Position numbers and translations under genes: made by a program | The notes under the pieces: generated by a model | Told to the model about the DNA's origin: nothing | Database searches by the model: none | What the model saw: the letters and a program-made list of their open reading frames with translations, nothing else | Assembly (NCBI GenBank): GCA_037179385.1 | Contig: CM074189.1 | Location: 21,897,020-21,961,019 of the forward strand | Length of the DNA stretch: 64,000 bases | Reading direction: 5' to 3' | Source: Holothuria scabra | Lineage: Eukaryota > Echinodermata > Holothuroidea > Aspidochirotida > Holothuriidae | Shown here: positions 25,746-36,668 of the stretch, piece after piece | Layout: every line of letters begins with the position of its first letter | Position numbering within the stretch: position 1 is the stretch's first letter

Positions 25746-25978
25746 CAGGTTTCAGAGAACAGTTCCCATAAGGAAATTATGGGAATACCCTTTAGCCAGT
25801 TAATTCGTGCAGCACATGAATTCTGTGAGTAAGGGCGCGTACCCTGATATCACGTGACAGACCTCATTGTAGTGTTTAAATTTTCGGGTAGCTATGTCAG
25901 TTACTTGCTCTGGGTATAGCGAGGAAAGATGTGTGAGGCTTGAGCTCTTGTGAGTGGCCTGTACCCCCAAAGGCATTA

Positions 25979-26035
25979 CACACACACACACATTCACACA
26001 TATGCAAACGCACACACACTCAAACACAAAACACA
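25979..26035. repeat. CA-rich microsatellite
   Basis: An interrupted (CA)n tract with ATTC, TATG and ACTC interruptions. Confidence 0.85.
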
Positions 26036-27205
26036 GGAATAAATCATCATGAAACAAGCTCAGGGCACATTGTCAAGATTTTTTCTTGGGTATACTCATT
26101 ACAAGTAAGGAAACATGCAGTGCAATCAGTACACATAAAGTATGCTAGCCTTGTTGAGGTCATTTTGGGGAATTGTGTAACAAGTACATTACAGCACTTT
26201 TAGACAGATGCAATTGTGCTAGTAACATTGAAGATGGATTTTTAACTGCCTGTCAAGTAAATGGAATTGGAGTTTGTGATTTCCAGGGTCAGAGAACAGA
26301 GTTTCTTTCCTTAAGACTAAGGCACACGTACCCCGCCACACTCTATGTTATCCCATGTTTACAGTAGGCAAAACCTCAGGTAAACCCTTTGTTTTCCATT
26401 CTGTGTTTTCACATGCCCAGAGTTATGTTTGTTGGCAGTGGTACCTTAATGCAGAGACGAATTATTTCTCTTACTGATTACTCTAAAATGTTAGAAAATA
26501 CATTTCATTAGTACCATAAACACCTGTTACCTCGACTGTTTTAAACAAACACGAGTTTAAAACAGCAGAACCCTTTGATCTGAGGTGGATGGAAAATTAA
26601 ACACTGATCTGGTGTAAAGCAGCATTCTGATATGTACTTGAGCTTGAGGTAACACAGTGTTACCAAAAGAGCGGGGTACGTTAGACCATGGTATTAGAAA
26701 GATAATGACCTTGATGGAACTTGCTTCAATTTGTTGTGTGGTGTAAAGTTGTCTATGGAGACGATGAAGTTGGTTTTTGATATATTTTACATGTATTACA
26801 TCGCTGTAAACCTATGAATCATGAGTGATGAGTAATAGTTTAATTTGTTACATACTGCACTTAACACTTTACAAGTTGCCTACGCATATAACGAATTAGC
26901 TGATCAATAACTGTCAGCTTGATGAAAATGTTAACCAAAGAGTATTGTTCTATATAAAGTATTTGCAGCTACACTGTGCGTGTATGATGATGAAGTACTT
27001 ACTGTAGCTCATCAAGTCACTTATTTTGCTGTTATTTGGAAGATCTCACTTGTTATAGTATATGCTGTCGTTAATTATTTGTAGCTTTTGCATTTGATAC
27101 CATAGGTTTTAAGTGTTATAGTGCTTGTCTGAGAATACTATAAGGAGTCATAATTCTGTACTCTTTTGTATGCATCTGCATAAAGTTGTTTAATTTGCCT
27201 TGCAG

Positions 27206-27304
27206 CCAGCACCAACAGGAGAACTCTGCTTGTTTGGAGGTACAACCCTGATGGCTGTGTGACGGCCTTGAAGTGTAACCATGCTGTGGAATCATTAACT
27301 AACA
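27206..27304 (+). CDS. WD40-repeat protein, exon
   Basis: It continues in frame from 25141 (G plus CC gives Ala): ASTNRRTLLVWRYNPDGCVT then ALKCNHAVESLTN, ending one base into a codon at A/GTAAGT. LLVWRYNPDG is a strong WD40 strand. The following ALKCNHAVESL occupies the place where a GH-x-D-x-V dipeptide segment is normal, but the GH pair and part of the loop are gone. This suggests divergence or relaxed constraint. Confidence 0.8.
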
Positions 27305-27599
27305 GTAAGTAATATGATAAACAATAAATGTGTAAAGTTAGGGGTGGGGACCCTTTGGCACTGTATAGCTCATAACATTTTGTTCTGCATTTTAGGCAAT
27401 TTATAAACACAATTTAGAAATGCATGATTAGAATTAAATCAATGTGTCTTCAACACCTGTCTTTCTCATGCTCAAAACCTTTTCCAAATAATTCAGGAAA
27501 ATACACAGAAAACCATGTGCAGAATGACTCTTGCAATATAAAACTTCCACATTTTCAGACTTACATTTAAATCATTTTATTTCATTTCATTTGTTTCTT

Positions 27600-27734
27600 C
27601 CACACAAGTACAAGTAGATGAACAGGATATGTACAGTAAAAGTCTGAACAGGATACAAGAACAAACATAAGTGTCTAAAAAAGCTGGCAACCAAAGAGGA
27701 GAGAGGAAGGAAAAGGAAAGGAAGATAAACAACT
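27600..27734 (-). repeat. Probable 3' end of non-LTR element
   Basis: Immediately downstream (minus sense) of the last recognisable retrotransposon codons lies A/G-rich sequence (GGAAGGAAAAGGAAAGGAAG in plus sense). It may be the element's untranslated tail, but no target duplication was identified. Confidence 0.3.
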
Positions 27735-29190
27735 CAATGCTCAATATTTATCAAGTAGTAAAATTTTCAATTTTTCCTTAAAGGAGTGATAAGATTTGAG
27801 TCGTTTTAAGCAGTTTGGAAGGTTGTTCCAAAATCTAACACAATAGTTGTTCAAGAGCGATTTGCCATGACTGAAGTATTACCTAAAAACAGAAAAAGAG
27901 CCCTCATGATTTGTATGAACAATACTTTATAACATTAGGCATAAGGTTGTTGACATATTTGAAAATAACGCGTTGCATCTTGAAGATGTGAATATCATCT
28001 ATTTTTAATACACCAAGGCTGCAATGGGGAAGGTTGGTTGAAAAATGCCGATGTTTAAAAGAAAATGTTTTTTAAGATTCTATTCTGTAATAGTTGTAAC
28101 AGTTTAAGAACAGAACTAGTCCTGTTTATCATCCTTTATATTTCTGTGCCATAAGCAACCTTTGAATAAACAAGCCAATAATAAAACTGAAGTAAAATGG
28201 AGTGAGGAACAGAAAACCTAAGACGATAAAAATGCGAGTGTACTCAACAAGTTGGTTTATACAAAGGTTATAAATGTGTGGCTTGAATGATCGACAACTT
28301 ATCGTCAACAATGAGGCCTATGTATTTTGCACTGTCGATTCTACTGATTTGCCTGAAGTTAAGAGTGAAGAAATTGGGACGAGTGGGCTTTGGTCTGGAA
28401 AACAGTGTGATTCGGTTTGCCTAGAATCACTACCAAAATTAAAGGAAACAAACCCCTTTCCCCAGTTTCAATGTTTTTTTTACTCAGGACTGGTCAGTTT
28501 TCCCAACCGACATTGAAGTGGGGGAAAGGGGAAGAGCGGCTGCCATGTGAGATAGATAAAAGGCAATGAAACTTCTGCTACGGAGGGACTTTGTTTCATT
28601 TGTTTTGGCGGCGATTGTAAGTGAAGCGTGAGTTTGTTTTTATCAAACCAAAGTTTAAGACTAGGATACTTTTAGCCATAACAATAAGATTGCTACAATC
28701 CTTGTCATGTACAAACACATTGGTATCATCGGCAAATAATCTAAGCGATTCATTAGGGACCACATTTTTACTGACGTTAATGTAAATCAAAAATAACAAG
28801 GAACCCAGAACAGGACCTTGAGGAATACCAGTTGTGACATTATACCAGTCAGACATCGTGCCATTTACAAACACACATTGCTTCCTGTTGCATGAGTAAC
28901 TACACATAACATCGTAGGCTTTTCCCCCAATTCCGTAAGAATACAATAGTTTTTGAACGAAAATTCTGTGATTAACAGTGTTGAAAGCCTTTTTAAGATC
29001 CAAGTTAAGACTAAGCACCTTTGTCCAGAAAGTAATGGACAGAATTTACGGTTTCAAGCAGGACATATGGAACGTATTGTGGCCCCTTCTAAAGCCAAAC
29101 TGTAGATCAAATAGGATTTTATTGTCATCGCAGAACTTGCAGAGGTGCTTTTTAAGGACCTTCTCAAGAATTTTGTTTATACAAAGCAGT
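27735..29190 (-). pseudogene. Broken non-LTR retrotransposon reverse transcriptase (CR1/L2/Jockey-type)
   Basis: On the minus strand, segments occur in the correct order but in different frames. First is NKILEKVLKKHL with FDLQFGFRRGHNT near 29050-29180. Next comes LDLKKAFNTVNH, then GIPQGPVLGSLLFLIYIN, then LRLFADDTNVF (28596-29018). KPHIYNLC follows near 28250-28300, then LGVLKIDDIHIFKMQRVIFK near 27960-28020, and FWNNLPNCLKRLKSYHSFKE near 27750-27840. FADD is the catalytic motif of non-LTR reverse transcriptases. Several frameshifts and stops break it. A foreign repeat interrupts it near 28345-28590. It sits antisense within a WD40-gene intron. Confidence 0.85.
28345..28590. repeat. Dispersed repeat inserted in the retrotransposon
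   Basis: The reverse complement of about 28455-28541 (AGCCGCTCTTCCCCTTTCCC, CCACTTCAATGTCGGTTGGG, GACCAGTCCTGAGTA) matches 62186-62243 closely. The insertion separates two collinear reverse-transcriptase segments. It has no recognised ends. Confidence 0.6.
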
Positions 29191-29980
29191 TATAAAATGT
29201 CACCGTTGCAAATGGGTTGTTCTGAACATATACTGTAGTTAATTCTGACCCCCACAAATTGCACAGCTACTGTATTGTTCCACCAATTAGACCAAAACCA
29301 ACAATACCACAGTGACAACAGAATAATGTTTATTGGTAGGGAGGTATGGTATATTATTCAAGAGTACTATAGTGTACTGTTACTTCTGAAGGTGACAAAA
29401 CACTACAGTTTCTAGTTTTCATGGGCACTTTGGTAGTGACAGAACCTCTAGTGAGTAGCAAAAAATATGAAAAAAAGTTGATAACCATTGCGTATATTCC
29501 CATAGAAACCTTTTAGCTGCTTAGGCTATGATGACATGGGGCTTTCTTCCATAGTACCCTTTCTGACCAATGATTAGACCAAAAGGAAGCAGTTTTTTCT
29601 TTTCCGTTACTGCCATATACTAAAATATTATCTTTTTCTTTTCATTTCCAATGATTTTTAATTGATTATGAATTCTTGACTATATACCTTTTTTATCAGT
29701 AGAAATGCCATTCTAAATGAATTGACACATCAAGGGTGTATTTTATGAATCCTTGACATTCTGTGCCTAAATTGTAAAGACAAATCTATGAAACACTGTC
29801 AATTTGAAAGAAAGAAAGCATTTCAGCTTTTCGTTTTCATTGCATTTTTGGCTTTCTGGTTTTAATTTGAATGATTTTAATTGTATTTTGAATTCTTGGC
29901 TATTTTTTCATCAATAGAAAGGCCATACTAAATGAATTGACACATCAACAGTTTTTTTTTTTTTAAATTTCCTCTTCCAG

Positions 29981-30071
29981 CCAGGAAAGTTCCTATTCTC
30001 ATTTTTAATGGAGGAAGTGATAGACAGTCCAACAAATGGGAGAGATTGCAATCAGATCATTTTATTTACAG
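29981..30071 (+). CDS. WD40-repeat protein, exon
   Basis: A CCTCTTCCAG acceptor continues the frame from 27304 (A plus CC gives Thr): TRKVPILIFNGGSDRQSNKW then ERLQSDHFIY, ending two bases into a codon at AG/GTCAGT. ILIFNGGSD followed by a Trp is a WD40 strand C-D pattern. The exon is intact and in phase with both neighbours. Confidence 0.8.
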
Positions 30072-30407
30072 GTCAGTATCTGATAGAAGCAGTTGTTTGC
30101 TAGTTTTGTGATAATTTGCAAATACAAATTGATATTACTACCAATTATCAGAGTTGGGATGTCAAGTACCTAAAATGATTAATTCTCTTAAAATTAGAAA
30201 GCAAAAAGCAAATATGAATATGTTTATTTCCAATTTCATGTTCAAGTACGCTTAATTGGAGATAGATTAAAATATATTTTATTATTATTGAAGGAAAAAA
30301 TGATTTCCAGATGATAGTTCAAATACTATTTGATTACAGTGGTATTAAATTTATTAATGTGTTAATTGATGTGCATATGCTGTACTAAGATTAGGTTTTT
30401 CTTGCAG

Positions 30408-30567
30408 TAAGAAAACATTTCTCCATGCTGAGGCAAAGACTAAACTATCACAACTGAAAACGCATGCCAAACAAAGTCGCAAACCTCCTCATAATAAACT
30501 GTTTCTACGCAATCCAAATGCCCCTAATGCAGACCAGTATAGAGAGGACAGGGAAGATCTTACAGGG
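30408..30567 (+). CDS. WD40-repeat protein, exon (basic linker)
   Basis: It follows a TTCTTGCAG acceptor and is in frame (AG plus T gives Ser): SKKTFLHAEAKTKLSQLKTH, then a Lys/Arg-rich linker and NPNAPNADQYREDREDLTG. It ends on a codon boundary at GGG/GTGAGT. The 54 codons look like a charged loop between propeller blades. It is conserved in phase with the next exon. Confidence 0.75.
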
Positions 30568-30844
30568 GTGAGTAATGCTTTATATAATATTAAACTCTTA
30601 GACAGAACTTGTTGGAACACTTTATTCATCGAGGCTCCCCTTCAAATTGTTGGGGATTATAAGGTCAATTCTAGGCACACCCTTTTTTGGACACGTCATT
30701 GTACAGGGGGCATGAGAGGGACAGTACTTTTAAACAGAGAATGAATAAGTGGTTCCTAAATCGAGGATGTCATTACACATGACATAATGGTGGAAGGTGT
30801 TCCAACAGTTTTGTCCAAGATTGTATTAAGAACGTAATGTAACA

Positions 30845-32570
30845 ATTCTGTAACTGAAACTCTCATTCAAATTCACTCACTATTAGTGCAACTAATAGCA
30901 TACATGTAGCATTCACTGTAACTGCAACTCCCATAACAGTTCACTCGCTAATAATGCAACCCATTGCATAAATGTAGCACTCACTGTAACTGGAACTCTC
31001 ATTTATAAATCACTCACTTTTAGTGCAACTGTTGCATAAATATAGCACTTACTGTAACTGGAACTCTCATTATAGTTCACTCACTATAAGTGCAACTCAT
31101 TGCATAAATGTAGCACTCACTGTAGTTGGAACTCTCATAATAATTCACTCACTGTTATTGCAACTCTTGTCATAAATGTAGCACTCACTGTAACTGGAAG
31201 TCTCATTAAAATTCAGTCACTACTAGTGCAACTCTTAGCATAAATGTAGCACTCATTGTAACTGGAACTCTCACCATAATTCACTCACTATTATTGCAAC
31301 TCATTGCATAAATGTAGCACTCACTGTAACTGGAACTCTCATGATCATTCACGAACTATTAGTGCAACTCATTGCATTAATATAGCACTCACAGCAACTG
31401 GAACTATCATTATAATTCACTAACTATTATTGCAACTCTTAGCTCAAATGTAGCACTCACTGTAGTTGGAATTCTCTTTATAATTCACTCACTATTTGTG
31501 CAGCGCTTAACATTAATGTAGCACTCACTGTAACTGGAACTCTCATTATAAATTCACTCACTATTAGTGCAACTCTTGCCATAAATGTAGCACTCACTGT
31601 ATAACTGGAACTCTCATTATAATTCACTCACTACTAGTGCAACCTTGGCATAAATGTAGCACTCATTGTTACTGGGAATCTCATTATCATTCACTAACTA
31701 TTAGTGCAACTCTTAGCATAAATGTAGCACTCATTTTTACTGGAACTCGCATTATCATTCACTAATTATTAGTGCAACTCCTGATATAAATGTAGCACTC
31801 ACTGTAACTGGAACTCTCATTATAATTCAGTTACTACTAGTGCAACTCTTAGCGTAAATGTAGCACGCATTGTTACTAGAACTCTCATCATAATTCACTC
31901 ACTATTATTGCAACTCATGGCATAAATGTAGAACTCACTGTAGCTGGAACTCTCATGATCATTCATGAACTATTATTGCAACTCATTGCATTAATGTGGC
32001 ACTCACAGTAACTTGAACTATCATTATAATTCACTAATTATTATTGCAACTCTTAGCTCAAATGTAGCACTCACTGTAGTCGGACCTCTCATTATAATCA
32101 ACTCACTATTAGTGCAACTCTTGGCATTAATGTAGCACTTACTGTAACTGGAACTCTCATTATAAATTCACTCACTATTAGTGCAACTCTTGTCATAAAT
32201 GTAGCACTCACTGTAGCCGGAACTCTCATTATAATTCACTCACTACTAGTGCAACTCTTGGCATAAATGTAGCACTCATTGTTACTGGGAATCTCATTAT
32301 AACTCACTCACTATTAGTGCAACTCTTAGCAAAAATGTAGCACTCATTTTTACTGGAACTCGCATTATCATTCACTCACTATCATTGCCACTCTTAGCAT
32401 AAATGTAGCACTCACTGTATAACTGAAACTCTCATTATAATTCACTCACTATTATTGCAACTCTTAGCATAAATGTAGCACTCAATGTAGGTGGAACTCT
32501 CATTATAATTCATTCACTATTAGTGCAACGCTTAGCATAAATGTAGCACTCACTGCAAGTGCAACACTTT
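30845..32570 (+). repeat. 68-bp satellite array with ~614-bp higher-order repeat
   Basis: About 25 tandem monomers share the core CATAAATGTAGCACTCACTG and CTCTCATTATAATTCACTCA. Variant monomers recur at a fixed longer distance: ATGATCATTC at 31341 and 31955 (614 bp), ATTATAAATTC at 31545 and 32159 (614 bp), and ACTGGGAATC at 31671 and about 32284 (613 bp). This equals nine monomers. The array lies in an intron of the WD40 gene and is also present inverted at 36137-36668. Confidence 0.95.
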
Positions 32571-33068
32571 CATATACATGAAATGTAGTATGAATGTATG
32601 GCTTATCAATGTACTGGGTCCAGGTGGTTGGTAGCCTGCCAAAATATTGGAGAAGGAAGAGTCAAGGAAGCAAGATAGTTTTAGACAGAAGGAGGACATA
32701 ACTAACATGCTAAGGCACATAAGCAAATTTGAATTTTTACGCAGATTAAAAATTTCTGTTTAATGGTGGAGCATGAGGCATTCTTTATCAAAGGGAATGT
32801 TTTTCACATTTTTCGCTTCTGTTCAATCCAAGTGTAAAGTAGTGATCAGATAATCCTTGCTTGGCAGCACACTCATGAAACTACATATTTTAGATAAGAT
32901 ATGCAGAGTGGAGAGTGGGGATGTAACAAAGTTATGTTTTACAGGGGAGTTTTCTTTGTGTGACATTGTGTTGGCTTGCATGTCTGATGTATCTTTAGTG
33001 GTATACGACTGTGATGAATAATGCTTTAGGTTGAAAATTTTCATGTTACAGAGGACCTCTCTTAAAGT
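32571..33068. repeat. Inverted duplication, outer arm flank, left
   Basis: This ~498 bp is the reverse complement of about 35643-36136 with roughly 93% similarity by eye. It includes AGGACATAACTAACATGCTA and ATGTGAAAAACATTCCC on the opposite strand. Together with the adjoining satellite it forms the outer arm of the inverted duplication. Its homology stops 33 bp before the WD40 exon. Confidence 0.9.
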
Positions 33069-33101
33069 TTGTAAGATTAAAAAATGTTTACCCTTTTTCA
33101 G

Positions 33102-33204
33102 CAGCCCCATTCTAATCAACCTCACAGCCATGCTGCTCCCCTCAAAGCTGTGCTTGTTGAAAACCTTGACTTACTACTGTTTGGTTCAGAAGATGTCTAT
33201 ATTT
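33102..33204 (+). CDS. WD40-repeat protein, last exon recognised
   Basis: A CCCTTTTTCAG acceptor continues on a codon boundary: QPHSNQPHSHAAPLKAVLVE then NLDLLLFGSEDVYI, ending one base into a codon at T/GTAAGT. LLLFGSED followed by a strand is a WD40 blade pattern that normally leads into a V-W-G-type strand in the next exon. No such exon was found downstream in this window. The exon lies in 667 bp present only on the left side of the inverted duplication. Confidence 0.75.
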
Positions 33205-33735
33205 GTAAGTTATTATACTGTAATTACTCTCACCAAGTAGCTGATACAACTCAACACACCATTTACTGCATTTCATATGCATGGTACAAACATAATGGCT
33301 TCAATCCAATTGTTTTGGTGCACTCCTACCCTACAAGCTCACTTTTGTAGTGAAGGATAATAAAGTGGGCTTTTGACCGCCTAAGGTACTTTGTCAGCAG
33401 CCCACAACACACTTAAGATGTCTACAGAACTTCTAGGAACCCACAATGTGTAAAAGAGAACAACCAGTCTCTTGAAGTACAAACTCAGGGCATTTTCAGG
33501 AGAAAAAAAAATACCTCAAAATATGCAGAAAAATGTTCTTTCTCAGGAGTTGTAGACTTGGCCAAGTCTCTCGTGAGTTAGCCTGCTGTAAGCAGGCTAT
33601 TGTGGTTGCGTTTCAACTACTACATTCAAATATCAAAAACCTTACTTTTGCTACTATTAATAATACTATGAGTCTTTCAACGGCTTCACTGTTGAACAGT
33701 TGACGCTTCCAACTACTGAGTTAGATGGCTTAACT
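33205..33735. other. Left-specific stretch between inverted arms
   Basis: This stretch is downstream of the last WD40 exon. It contains a perfect small hairpin TAGCCTGCT-GTA-AGCAGGCTA near 33581-33601. The right side of the duplication has only about 40 bp here. No further exon was seen. Confidence 0.5.
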
Positions 33736-34094
33736 GCTGCCAACTTTCTAGCGAATCTCATTTACGACCACCAAATACGACGTCACGACAAAATTTAAAT
33801 ACTAAATTATATCGTGTCATAGGTAATATTAATGCATCGAACGTATGGCCCGGTACACATTTTCCACCTACAAAAGCTAATGATGTTGTTCGCCGCTGGT
33901 TGTATCAGTTGTATGTACCAAAATATACTATTCACACTTGTTTCGTGCACCACGTGACCATCTCATGTTTACTAATTCGTGCCTCAAAATGCCGGATTCC
34001 TGTAAATGGAAACTGGACGAAGGTTCTCAGACCCTGTACATTAAACTGTTTGGAGAGGTGTATTTTTAATTTGAGAGAGCGCAATCTTTCGGCT
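33736..34094. repeat. Inverted duplication, inner arm, left
   Basis: About 359 bp is the reverse complement of 35239-35601 at roughly 90% similarity. It begins GCTGCCAACTTTCTAGCGAA and ends CTTTCGGCT. Both arms carry the same fortuitous open frame (beginning YQLYV), so its conservation reflects DNA duplication rather than coding. Confidence 0.9.
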
Positions 34095-35238
34095 AAAAAA
34101 CTTTAGATCGCCCAATTGAAGGTTTGTATAGAAACGCGAATGAATAATATTCATTCCAAATATAGGGAATATGTCTTTAGTCTGAACTCTTTACTTCCCC
34201 GCCAATGGTCCACCATCCTTGATACTACTGTAGCAGCAGTCACTCCCATAACCAGGGTTTTGTCGTTGGGGAAGGGGGTTTGGTGTCATCGGGCACGAAA
34301 TTAGGGAAGAATAGGGAGGAAAAACCGCTATTTTAGGTGTTTTTTGCATTGCACGGTTGTGAACCCCCCCCCCCCCCACTGTCAGCGCTGGTGCCAGACT
34401 GTCAAAACTGGATGGGTGGGGACAAATAAAGGGCATAGGATGTTGGGGGCAAAAATTTTGGGCGCAGCTCCAAGCAGAATACAGATCCTAAAGCGTTCAT
34501 TCCCATTCAGGCTGGAGGTAGGCATGTCCAGGGGTGAAACCCAAAAGCTTGCAAGCCGATATATCTCAGTATGAAAAATTAGATCTGGAGAGGTCTATCA
34601 TTTATTTTTTCTGTGTTCTCAATTCCTAACTGACCTAAGTTGGGGAGGGACACAGGCCAAAATCTTGGGGGGGGGGGACAAATAATGCATGTTCATCTTG
34701 GCTCCTCTGCAGCTGCACCAATGGGCGTTAACTCTTTTCATGTGGGCCAATTTCACCTGGGATTAATAAGTGGCAAGGTTATAAAGGACGATTGTATTTT
34801 CGATTTACCATGAGAGATATCATTTCAATTACTCCTTATACGCTTAAATATTTAGGAAAGGATTATTTAAGATATGTTAAAATATTTTATTATAATGGGA
34901 ATGATCAGGGTCTTAAATATTATTCATTCGCGTTTCTATACAAACCTTCAATTGGGCGATACCAAAGTTTGTGTTTGAGAATGCTGATTGGTTGGTAGTG
35001 GTGATACAGTTTTAAGATGAATACTAAATAGCCTCATTAGTATGACGTCATAGAAACCAATTGTACCTGGGCCAAGTCTCTCGTTGAGAAACAATAGAGT
35101 TAATAGACCGATAGAGGGCGTATTAGACAAAAGGAAAATACGATATTCTTTACTACGCTGCAGTAGGGGGATTTTGAAGGGAAAGTTGTCAGCTCCTCGC
35201 AGAACACTCACGAGTAGCCTGCGGAGCAGACTCTGTAG
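34095..35238. other. Spacer of the inverted duplication
   Basis: About 1.14 kb between the inner arms. It contains a second, shorter inverted pair: CGCCCAATTGAAGGTTTGTA near 34108 and its reverse complement ending near 34961, about 45 bp. It also has C- and G-runs near 34365 and 34665. No gene was recognised. Confidence 0.6.
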
Positions 35239-35601
35239 TAGCCGAAAGATGGCGCTCTCTCAAATTAAAAATACACCTCTCCAAACAGTAATATATACAG
35301 AGTCTGCAAACCTTCGTCCAGTTTCCATTTACAGGAGTCTCGCATTTTGAGGGACGAACGAGTAAACACGAGATGGTCACGTGGTGCACGAAACAAGTGT
35401 GAATAGTGTATTTAAGTACATACAACTGATACAACGAACGGCGAACAACATAATTAGCTTTTGTAGGTGGAAAATGTGTACCAGGCCATACGTTCGATGC
35501 ATTAATATTACCTATTACGCGAGATATAATTGAGTATTTAAATTTTTGTCGTCACGTCATATTTGGTGGTCGTAAATGAGATTCGCTAGAAAGTTGGCAG
35601 C
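35239..35601. repeat. Inverted duplication, inner arm, right
   Basis: Reverse-complement partner of 33736-34094. AGCCGAAAGATGGCGCTCTC marks its inner edge and AGAAAGTTGGCAGC its outer edge. Only about 40 bp separates it from the outer right arm. Confidence 0.9.
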
Positions 35602-35642
35602 AGGCTATTATACCCCGTAGTTATGCCATGTAACTTAGTAGA

Positions 35643-36136
35643 CTTTAAGAGAGGTTCTCTGTAACATGAAAATTTTCAACCTAAAGCATTATTTATCACA
35701 GTCGTATACCACTAAAGATACATCAGACATGCAAGCTAACACAATGTCACACAAAGACAACTCCCCTGTAAAATATAACTTTTTTACATCCCCACTCTCC
35801 ACTCTGCATATCTTATCTAAAAAAATGTAGTTTCATGAGGGTGCTGCCAAGCAAGGATTATCGGATCACTACTTTACACTTGGATTGAACAGAAGCAAAA
35901 AATGTGAAAAACATTCCCTTTGATAAAGAATGCCTCATGCTCCACCATTAAACAGAAATTTTTAATCTGCGTAAAAATTCAAATTTGCTTATGTGCCTTA
36001 GCATGTTAGTTATGTCCTCCTTCTGTCTAAAACTATCTTGCTTCCTTGATTCTTCCTTCTCCAATATTTTGGCAGGCTACCAACCACCTGGACCCAGTAC
36101 ATTGATAAGCCATACATTCATACTAGATTTCATGTA
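35643..36136. repeat. Inverted duplication, outer arm flank, right
   Basis: Reverse-complement partner of 32571-33068, beginning at the GACTTTAAGAGAGG boundary. It carries the same small indels relative to the left copy throughout, so the arms are old enough to have diverged by several percent. Confidence 0.9.
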
Positions 36137-36668
36137 TATGAAAGTGTTGCACTTGCAGTGAGTGCTACATTTATGCTAAGCGTTGCACTAATAGTGAATG
36201 AATTATAATGAGAGTTCCACCTACAGTGAGTGATACATTTATGCTAAAAGTTGCAATGATAGTGAGTGAATTATAATGAGGGTTCCAGTTACACTGAGTG
36301 CTACTGTACATTATTCCAAGAGTTGCACTAACAGTGAGTGAATTATAATGAGGGTTCCAACTACAGTGAGTGCTACATTTATGCTAAGAGTTGCATGATA
36401 GTGAGTGAATTATAATGAGAGTTCCAGTTGCAGTGAGTGCTACAATAATGCCAAGAGTTGCACTAGTAGTGAGTGAATTATAATGAGAGTTCCGGTCACA
36501 GCGAGTGCTACATTTATGACAAGAGTTGCCCTAATAGTGAGTGGATTATAATGAGAGTTCCGGCTACAGTGAGTGCTATATTTATGCTAAGAGTTGCAAA
36601 TAATAGTTAGTGAATTAAAATGATAGTTCCAGTTACTGTGAGTTCTACATTAATGCAATGAGTTGCAG
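36137..36668 (-). repeat. 68-bp satellite array, inverted copy
   Basis: About eight monomers in reverse orientation to 30845-32570, for example CAGTGAGTGCTACATTTATG. It ends abruptly at GAGTTGCAG near 36668. It is much shorter than the left array. Confidence 0.9.

Larger units (their letters stand above)
25142..27205 (+). other. Intron of WD40 gene
   Basis: A GTTAGT donor and TTGCCTTGCAG acceptor bound about 2.06 kb. The intron holds an inverted SINE tail fragment (25646-25745) and a CA-rich microsatellite (25979-26035). No other supported gene was seen. Confidence 0.6.

Noticed and set aside
33900..35434. Two similar open frames in opposite orientation (33900-34106 plus, 35189-35434 minus) that looked like a conserved small protein
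   Set aside because: They are the same DNA in the two arms of the inverted duplication; no splice sites, motif or start context supports coding, and the similarity continues outside the frames.
30845..36668. CRISPR-like array, because of regular repeats
   Set aside because: Repeats are contiguous 68-bp monomers without unique spacers, in eukaryotic intron context.
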